Source of the DNA: Bathynomus jamesi
Taxonomy: Eukaryota; Arthropoda; Malacostraca; Isopoda; Cirolanidae
Length of the DNA: 64,000 nucleotides
NCBI GenBank assembly: GCA_023014485.1
Contig: JAJOZX010002710.1
Span: 468,001 to 532,000, forward strand
Reading direction: 5' to 3'
A program made the translations under genes and the position numbers. Within the stretch, counting starts at the first letter, position 1, and every line of letters begins with the position of its first letter. The notes below the pieces were generated by a model. The model did not search any database, had not been told where the DNA came from, and saw only the letters and a program-made list of their open reading frames with translations. Positions 56,880-64,000 of this stretch are shown piece by piece.

Positions 56880-58549
56880 TTTTCGCAATAGCCTCTCACA
56901 ATTAAAAAAAGATGGGGAGCTCCATATTACTAAAGCAGACAAGGCTAACACCATAGTTATTATCGACAAAGTGGACTACATCAGAAAGATGAACGAGCTT
57001 CTCCAGGACCCCGCCACATACAGCAAACTTAGGAAGAACCCGCAGGATGACGTCATCAAATCATTTAATAGTGGCTTGAAACGCATTCTCAAAGATCATA
57101 AGGACTTAATTCCGCTTTTCATGTCCACTTCACCTTCTCTGCCCTACCTTTACGGTCTTATTAAAACCTACAAACCTGGCAACCCTATGCGCCCTATTAT
57201 TAGCTCGGGGGGCTCTATTACTTATAAACTCTCCAAATGGCTTGTCAAAGTCTTGTCCCCTATTCTCGGAACTATCTCTGATTCACATGTAAAAAATTCC
57301 ATGGATCTTACTGAAAAATTGAATAATGCACGTACTGAAACTAACGATAGATTGATCAGTTTTGACGTTTGTTCATTGTTTACAAAAGTGCCGATTGACG
57401 ATATGCTTGACTTTCTCTCCCAAGAATTACATAAGTATGACCTGCCACTACCTTCACACATTGTTTTGGAACTTATTAAGCTTAGCATCAAAGACTGTAA
57501 TTTCACTTTCAATAACGAGTATTATCAACAAGTTTTTGGGATGGCCATGGGCAACCCCTGTCGCCCCTCCTCTCCAATATTTATATGGAGTTTTTCGAAA
57601 TTACTTACATTCCGAGAATCCTGGGGGTTGGCATCCCTTGGTTGCGGTACGTCGACGATATTTTGTGTATCTGGCCCATGAATCGTGACCTGGATAACTT
57701 CCTCCTTCAGTTAAATGATCAAGTCCCCTCCATTAAGTTTACTTTAGAAGTGGAACAAGACAATTCAATCCCATTTTTGGATGTGCGTGTGCATAGGGAA
57801 AGCCCAGGTTTTAAGTTTAGTATCTATCGGAAAAAAAAAACAATTTGTCCTATGTACACTTTTACTCGGGACATGACACCCCCACTAAGAAGGCCATTTT
57901 TTCTTCAATGTTTCTCCGCGCCCTTAGGATCGCCAGTCCGGAATACATCGATGCCGAATTAGAAAAAATCAACGGTATTGGAAGTGATCTGTGTTATCCA
58001 TCTGCGTTTATGGAATCTTGTCTCAACAAGGCAAAACGAACTTTCTATCGTGTCAATAATAACACTCGTACTTTGTCAAAAATATTTTAGTACTTCCATT
58101 TTTCCCGGGCTTTTTAGGCATTGCTAATGTACTTAAACTTTTGGATATTAATGTAGTATTTTCATATAACAATATTGTGAAAAATATCAGTAAAAAATAG
58201 CCCTACCAATAATTCAGGCATTATCTATAAAATTGGTTGTAAACAATGTGATTCCTTTTACATAGGTCAGACGGGAAAGGATTTGCACACACGTATAAAA
58301 CAGCATCAATATTCCGTTAGAACAGGACAGTTGTCCAGTGCCCTTTTTGTCCATTGGTCAGAATTATCCCACTGTATTGATTGGAATAATGCTTCAGTTT
58401 TATTTCACTCTAGCAACATTGTTAATAGAAATATTCTTGAGTCTGCCATTATCCAACTTACAAATAACTTCAACATAAGCAAAGGTCTTTCTCAACTCGA
58501 TCCTGTTGTTTTGAATTCCTTCAGAACAGATTTAGATAAGAAAGGTTGA
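56880..58549 (+). pseudogene. PLE2b reverse transcriptase-GIY-YIG protein
   Basis: Frame 56971-57681: YGLIKTYKPGNPMRPIISS, SFDVCSLFTKVPIDDM, VFGMAMGNP. A one-base loss near 57560 shifts to 57585-57962 with RYVDDILCIWP. Another shift near 57840 gives VHFYSGHDTPTKKAIF and RALRIASPEYIDAELEKING. GIY-YIG residues (IIYKIGCKQCDSFYIGQTGK type) are at 58220-58290, followed by SVRTGQLSSALFVHW to a stop at 58549. About 95% like PLE2a by eye. Confidence 0.8.
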
Positions 58550-58998
58550 ACGCTAAATCTTTGGTAAACTTGTATGCCACCCTAATAACTTTTATTTTTC
58601 AATTTTTATATACAAAAAAGGGTAGAGTGCTAAAACCCGGGCAGATTTCCAGTATAAATTTGTATATATATTTTTTTTTTATCTATAACATTGGTTGGAA
58701 ACAATTCATTTAATCTCGTGCTGAAAATCGATAATTTTCAATTTTTATATACAAAAAGAGCAGAGTGCTAAAACCCGGGCAGATTTCCAGTATAAATTTG
58801 TATATTTTTTTATCTATAACATTGGTTGGAAACAATTCATTTAATCTTGTGCTAAAAATCGATAGTTTTTCCTAATAAATCTGTGTGCCCCTCTCACAAT
58901 CCTTTAAGTTTGTTTCTCCGTTTATTGTATATATATATATATTTTTTTTTTTTCTGTAACCTATATATAGGCTGTAATTCTTTATGTACTTCAGTGTT

Positions 58999-59025
58999 CC
59001 TGAGGATGTCATTCGACGGAAGCGC
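58999..59025 (+). ncRNA. hammerhead-like motif, PLE2b, core changed
   Basis: CCTGAGGATGTCATTCGACG then GAAGCGC: the core reads CGGAAG instead of CGAAAG. Confidence 0.4.
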
Positions 59026-59066
59026 TTGAGCACCATTCTGTGTTTCCTTTCGTTCGTGGTTTTATT

Positions 59067-59085
<19 letters not shown>

Positions 59086-59114
<29 letters not shown>

Positions 59115-59849
59115 CTTCATTTCTGAAATAGTATATTAGATTGTTCTTTCCGTTACAAATCAATTTTATTAAGTAATAACAGTCCCTGTTACAGAGATTA
59201 TAGTTAACTTACTATACTATACATAAAATTACTGTTTTGTCTTCATACCTACCAGCCCTTTTAATTTTATTGTTTTTGCTTCGCGCTTGTGAAAACATAA
59301 CATAAATTTGTGATTATTTACCTTGCTTTTATAAATGCTTCATCGTATTCTTGTAATTAATTTATATTATAAAAAATTTTGGAAGAAGAAAAGACAAAAG
59401 TTCACTTCTAATCAAAAAAACTAAAATTAATATCAATAAAATTTTTAATTTATTATTAATTTCATTAATAAAACTAAATGTTTTATATATTTTTCTTGCA
59501 CGTTCCAACCTAACACTGAGTAGATAACTTTTTTACTTAAATATATTAACAAATACAAATTAATGTGAACCTGTGACATTAGTTTTGTGCTGTGACGCGC
59601 CAACAGTGCATACCAGGGTAGTGACAGTGAGAAAAACTATGGAGAGTAACTTTCGTACAGTTATCCGACGAATGATATATGCACCATACCTTCCGAACTC
59701 ACGCACAAATTCCTTCGATTAGGACCCAGTTGGATTAGTGTGTTTCAAGGTGATTTATATTCATTTAAGTGTGCGGAAATTGGACCCCGAGTGACAATAG
59801 GAAAATGGGATAATATATGGGATATATATATATATATATAATATTTAGG
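59086..59849. other. no gene seen
   Basis: AT-rich unassigned sequence with (TA)n at the left and near 59823. Confidence 0.6.
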
Positions 59850-60222
59850 AGAAATCCAATGACAAGGAGGAATGTAAATGCCATGAGAAGTCTTCTTTAA
59901 TGCGCAACGTTTCGAGCAATACGCTCATCATCAGGCTAGATAATAACAATATGAAATTAGAATCAATAAATAAATGTGAGCAAGACAAAATAATTTCTAT
60001 AAAACCTATTCATTAAAAGCAAATTTTAAAAAGACTAAAAGAAGAGGGTTAAATTCAAAGTTATAAAAATTTACATATAAAATTACAAGAAATTTAAAAG
60101 CTATTTTTAAATTACATATAGTAAATTTGAAATTAGTACACTGGAATAATTAACACTAATACAATGGAATAATTAACACTACGAACCTTTCAGTGCTGGT
60201 TCCGAGGCACGAGTAATTTAAA
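59850..60222 (-). mobile_element. PLE1 3' end fragment
   Basis: On the minus strand it matches 20760-21095: TAATTTCATATTG, the hammerhead-like segment (59894-59936) and GAAGACTTCTCATGGCATTTACATT. No coding part remains. Confidence 0.8.
59894..59936 (-). ncRNA. hammerhead-like motif, PLE1 type
   Basis: Minus strand CCTGATGATGAGCGTATTGC then TCGAAACGTTGCGC: CUGAUGA, one U, stem II GAGC/GCUC, GAAAC. The closest of the set to the canonical core. Confidence 0.5.
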
Positions 60223-60247
60223 ACAAAACAAAACAGGAAACAAGCTA

Positions 60248-60368
60248 TGATTCCAAGGCTTTTCGTGTATTCAGAAGTACACCTCGTCAGGAAATGACGA
60301 GGTGTACTTCTGAATAAACGAAAGGCCTTTGAATAATTTTTCTTTTTCCTTGGGGGTTTGCATCATTC
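60248..60368. repeat. hairpin (foldback) element, copy 2
   Basis: ATGATTCCAAGGC..., centre CAGGAAATG near 60285, right arm to GCATCAT. Left arm outer part missing compared with 557-702; the flank ATTCATTCATTTCACGTG is shared with copy 1. Confidence 0.75.
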
Positions 60369-60398
60369 ATTCATTTCACGTGTTTAATTGTGAAATTC

Positions 60399-60519
<121 letters not shown>

Positions 60520-60666
60520 ACCTGTTTGAAATACTTTTTAAAAATCTAAAAAACTTTTGGGAATTGAAAAAGAAAAAATTTCATTATAGGACGATGAAAA
60601 GGTAAAAGTTAAGAGCTAAAGCAGAAAAATGTCACCAATCCGGCAGACAGCACAAAACCCAAAACA

Positions 60667-60746
60667 GTACAGAGAAGACTAGCACACAAAAACTGGAACA
60701 ACACAGAGAAGACTAGCACACAAAAACTGGAACAACACAGAGAAGA
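60667..60746. repeat. 34-bp minisatellite, 2.4 copies
   Basis: ACAGAGAAGACTAGCACACA-type unit repeated twice and partly a third time. Confidence 0.85.
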
Positions 60747-61317
60747 CCAGAACAGACAAAAAAAAATATCAAAACACATCACGAATACCGTATCACCTTG
60801 TCCTCTCACTAGGCAGTGGCGCGTGTCAAGTCGATAACATCGCCAACCCACACACCACAAATCCCTTCATACTTGAAAATGAAGTATTAGGTTACAAGGC
60901 CTAGAGGACTAGGCATCCGCGATGCGCTTGGTTTTGGTCCTTGGTTTTGCTTTAGCCCAAATTGTTTATTCTAACGAAAGTCAAGCTTGTCACTCCACCT
61001 TAGACCTACAGTTTAACGTGGAATCCGAGCCACGGCCTACCAGCAGCCCAACGTCTAGTTTATAATATAAAACAAAAAATACATAAAACCTAATAGTAAC
61101 AAATTGCTCACATCTTCTACAAGACTATTCAGTACATCTATAAAGTAAGGTAGTTCCAAGCAAACAGCCAATCACTGCAAAAACTATATGAAACTAGTAC
61201 AATACCCGTCGCTTCGCTGACGGTTAGCTAAAGACCCGCCCTACGTGCGGGTAGTAAGACATATCCAAGTAGAGGGCCGGAATATTTTTTTGTAGTTCGA
61301 AGGCCGTTATTAGCTGT

Positions 61318-61575
61318 TATTATCTAGGTTAATTGAATGGTTAGGTTAGGTTAGGTTAGGTTAGGTTAAGTTGGTTAGGTTAGGTTGGTTAGGTTAGGTT
61401 AGGTTAGGTTAGGTTGGTTGGTTAGGTTAGGTTGGTTGGTTTGGTTGGTTCGGTTGGTTAGGTTGAGTCGTGATATTTTCGTTAAAGCTTAACCTAACGT
61501 AACTTAACCTAACCTAACTTAACCTAACCACTCGTCAAGGGCGTACAGTTGACCTAACCGGGCATTCAACACCCA
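61318..61575. repeat. GGTTAGGT palindrome family, copy 3, with (TTAGG)n expansion
   Basis: Left arm has become a GGTTA pentamer array (61334-61445) equal to the arthropod telomere repeat, with TTGG interruptions. Then GAGTCGTGATATTTTCGTTA and the inverted arm CGTCAAGGGCGTACAGTTGA shared with copies 1 and 2. Confidence 0.75.
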
Positions 61576-61655
61576 GGTGCACAACCTCGGGACCTAATCA
61601 ATATGTGTGTGAAGTTTTATGTTTGTAACTGCTTTCATTTTGGAGCTATGGCTGG

Positions 61656-61720
61656 AACAGACACACACACACACACACACACACACGCACGCACGCACAC
61701 ACGCACACACGCACGTACAC
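61656..61720. repeat. (AC)n / (GCAC)n microsatellite
   Basis: AC run with GCAC interruptions; the following palindromic element inserted in it. Confidence 0.9.
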
Positions 61721-62307
61721 TAGGGTGGATCGATTTTACATTTTTTTCGATTTCCATATTCTAATAGAGACAACAACTTGCGCATGTATGAGAAAATAGC
61801 CTCTGCAAAATCTTAGCTTAATAGGTAATCATCTTCTGCCCCCGGCAGAGCGATGAAAATCATATTTTAGTAGTCAAAAACGTATTTTTAAACCCTAGCC
61901 TGGAGTTAAAATTTTGCGTGTGTTATTTCATGCCAAAGCAACGATATAAATGCTATGGGAAATATATAAATGCATTATTTAAGACAAAGAGCCGATCTGA
62001 AAATATGTATAATATACATATTTTCAGATCGGCTCTTTGTCTTAAATAATGCATTTATATATTTCCCATAGCATTTATATCGTTGCTTAGGCATGAAATA
62101 ACACACACGCAAAATTTTATGACTCTAGGCTACGGTTTAAAAATACGTTTTTGACTACTAAAATATGATTTTCATCGCTCTGCCGGGGGCAGAAGATGAT
62201 TATCTATTAAGCTAAGATTTTGCAGAGGCTATTTTCTCATGCATACGCAAGTTTTTGTCTCTATTAGAATATGGAAATCGAAAAAAATGTAAAATCGATC
62301 CACCCTA
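61721..62307. mobile_element. 587-bp near-perfect palindrome with 8-bp target duplication
   Basis: Both ends are TAGGGTGGATCGATTTTACA (right end inverted). The arms mirror over about 290 bp around 62014 with practically no spacer (ATGTATAATATACAT). ACGTACAC flanks both sides (61713-61720; 62308-62315). The end motif and 8-bp duplication suggest a hAT-derived foldback. No coding content. Confidence 0.85.
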
Positions 62308-62329
62308 ACGTACACACGCTGAAAGTGGG

Positions 62330-62356
62330 ACGGACGGACGGACGGACGGACGGACA
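62330..62356. repeat. (GGAC)n microsatellite
   Basis: Six GGAC units followed by AGACAGC. Confidence 0.9.
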
Positions 62357-62359
62357 GAC

Positions 62360-62940
62360 AGCTCTCTTTTATATTATAGTAGAGATTGTGGCTTGTGGCG
62401 TCACCAAGAATTTTCTCCATTCTGAACTTCACAAGAATCCATACATATTTTAAAGTATTTCAAAATAAATGTGCGAGTATATGGATTGGATTCTTATATA
62501 TAAAAAAAAATCCGTGTTGAATTTTACAAAAATCTCTGTATATTTATTTTTAAATATTTCAAACTAAATATATGGATTCTTATAAAACTCAACATGAAAA
62601 AAATGTTTGACAACGTTAGTACTAAACTTCAATTCCATATAGGTTTTTGGTCACTGGCTCAATCTGCTTGGAGCTACCTTACTTTATAGATGTCGTGATT
62701 AGTTTTGTAGAAACTATAAACGTTTAGTAATTTCATAGTGGTGTTTATATTACAAAATTTTCAGCTGAAAGCCATTTAGGAAAATTGATTTGGGATTTTA
62801 AGAAGTAATTCGTTTTATTTACATATATATATTTAATGCATCACGTATGCGCTAATGCTCTCACATCTAGACATCTATCTAGATTATTTGTCAGTTGTGT
62901 TCTCAACCCAGGATTACTATCATATATATATATATATATA
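62360..62940. other. no gene seen
   Basis: AT-rich; a short local duplication (GGATTCTTATA near 62490 and 62575). Confidence 0.55.
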
Positions 62941-64000
62941 TACGCAAATTCAGAATGGTTCCCTGAGACAATTATATGTTAAACACAGACCGTGCATGGA
63001 ACAAGGAACTCTTCTGGGAAAATTAAATCCACTATAGTCCGAATAAGTAATGGTAAATGACAAATACCATAGTTTTTCTTTTTCATGATTTTAGCCCGAC
63101 GTGGGCAACGGGTCTCTCGCAAAGAGATCCCATAAATATAGCTTCCCTCACCAGCTATCTGCAAAGCAGACAGGATCCAGCTTTGGGACATGGATCTAGG
63201 GTTTAAAGCAAGCCTAGATCCCTACATTCAGAACCTCTATATAAGTAAAAGACTCGTTGCATTCACGTCGGGTTGAAAAAATCTAAGAAAAAGGGGGTAA
63301 CTATTGTATTTTTAGCCAAAAAAAAAAACCAAAACTTAAACCTCAACCGGGACATGAGCGTCCACTTTTCAAGGCACAAAACACGTCCGTTTAATATACG
63401 CAAATTCAGAATGGTTCCCTGAGACAATTATATGTTAAACACAGACCGTGCATGGAACAAGGAACTCTTCTGGGAAAATTAAATCCACTATAGTCCGAAT
63501 AAGTAATGGTAAATGACAAATACCATAGTTTTTCTTTTTCATGATTTTAGCCCGACGGGCAACGGGTCTCTCGCAAAGAGATCCCATAAATATAGCTTCC
63601 CTCACCAGCTATCTGCAAAGCAGACAGGATCCAGCTTTGGGACATGGATCTAGGGTTTAAAGCAAGCCTAGATCCCTACATTCAGAACCTCTATATAAGT
63701 AAAAGACTCGTTGCATTCACGTCGGGTTGAAAAATCTAAGAAAAAGGGGGTAACTATTGTATTTTTAGCCAAAAAAAAAAAAACCAAAAACTTAAACCTC
63801 AACCGGACATTGAGCGTCCACTTTTCAAGGCACAAAACACGTCCGTTTAATATACGCAAATTCAGAATGGTTCCCTGAGACAATTATATGTTAAACACAG
63901 ACCGTGCATGGAACAAGGAACTCTTCTGGGAAAATTAAATCCACTATAGTCCGAATAAGTAATGGTAATGACAAATACCATAGTTTTTCTTTTTCATGAT
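62941..64000. repeat. 456-bp tandem repeat, 2.3 copies, open at the window end
   Basis: TACGCAAATTCAGAATGG occurs at 62941, 63397 and 63853. Copies differ by a few single-base indels. Each unit has a perfect 9-bp stem (GGATCTAGG / CCTAGATCC, about 63192-63221) and a weaker GGGTCTCT / AGAGATCCC hairpin. A 70-codon frame on the minus strand (63191-62979) is not kept in the second unit, so I do not call a gene. Confidence 0.85.

Larger units (their letters stand above)
56880..59085 (+). mobile_element. PLE2b, 5'-truncated copy head to head with PLE2a
   Basis: Begins mid-protein (RNSLSQLKKDGELHITKAD equivalent) directly after the terminal repeat of PLE2a and ends with the same 3' UTR duplication (58620-58870) and terminal segment (58900-59085). 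Inverted truncated partners are a known feature of PLE insertions. Confidence 0.85.

Noticed and set aside
60609..60860. 83-residue Cys/Phe-rich frame
   Set aside because: It is the reverse reading of a 34-bp minisatellite and shows no domain.
61199..62385. Helitron spanning TACCCGTCGCTTCGC to TATTATAGTAG
   Set aside because: The ends resemble dispersed repeats seen in arthropods, but I found no CTRR end with hairpin or any Rep/helicase coding.
62979..63191. 70-residue protein in the 456-bp repeat
   Set aside because: The frame is broken by indels in the next unit, so there is no sign of coding selection.

Overview
The window looks like repeat-rich, non-coding DNA of an arthropod, most likely a decapod crustacean. 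Reasons: long (TA)n, (CT)n and (TG)n microsatellites; interstitial (TTAGG)n, the arthropod telomere motif; and a mix of CR1-like LINEs, GIY-YIG Penelope-like elements (PLEs), DD41D-type Tc1/mariner elements, hAT elements, tRNA-derived SINEs and foldback elements. I find no host protein-coding gene. Every long reading frame that is not microsatellite translation belongs to a mobile element, and only one (a 363-residue transposase at 48308-49399) is uninterrupted. Species assignment is inference.

Layout. 0.4-4.3 kb: PLE end, a hairpin element, a SINE, then a 2.96-kb element with about 92-bp terminal inverted repeats (TIRs) carrying a two-exon gene whose residues fit an RNase-H-fold transposase (D, D, C(2)C, LH, E). 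6.3-14.1 kb: two CR1-like LINEs head to tail, each boundary marked by (CT)n. 14.4-18.1 kb: mini-mariner, SINE, Tc1 remnant, LINE fragments. 19.1-21.1 kb: a PLE with GIY-YIG domain and a hammerhead-like 3' end. 21.1-23.4 kb: a 267-bp tandem array in which each unit holds a tRNA-like sequence; related arrays lie at 36.3-37.6 and 41.6-42.4 kb, all with an inverted copy at the left end.

23.6-34.3 kb: nested DNA transposons. A hAT element sits in a LINE tail; further right a hAT sits in a mariner that sits in a 200-bp-TIR element. Then two foldbacks built from mirrored 5' ends of DD41D-type elements, a deletion derivative, and another LINE (38.6-41.0 kb). 44.8-49.4 kb: a broken and an intact copy of one DD41D transposase family around a PLE fragment. 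50.6-53 kb: small hAT-like and palindromic elements. 53.8-59.1 kb: two PLE copies head to head. 59.8-64 kb: PLE tail, hairpin element, TTAGG-rich palindrome, a 587-bp near-perfect palindrome with an 8-bp target duplication, and a 456-bp tandem repeat running off the window.

The most novel-looking item is the 1378-4332 element. The next are the tRNA-like palindromic arrays with a covarying closing stem, and the recurrence of mirrored inverted structures across unrelated element classes, which would make this locus rich in hairpin RNA if transcribed. All counts and alignments were made by eye.
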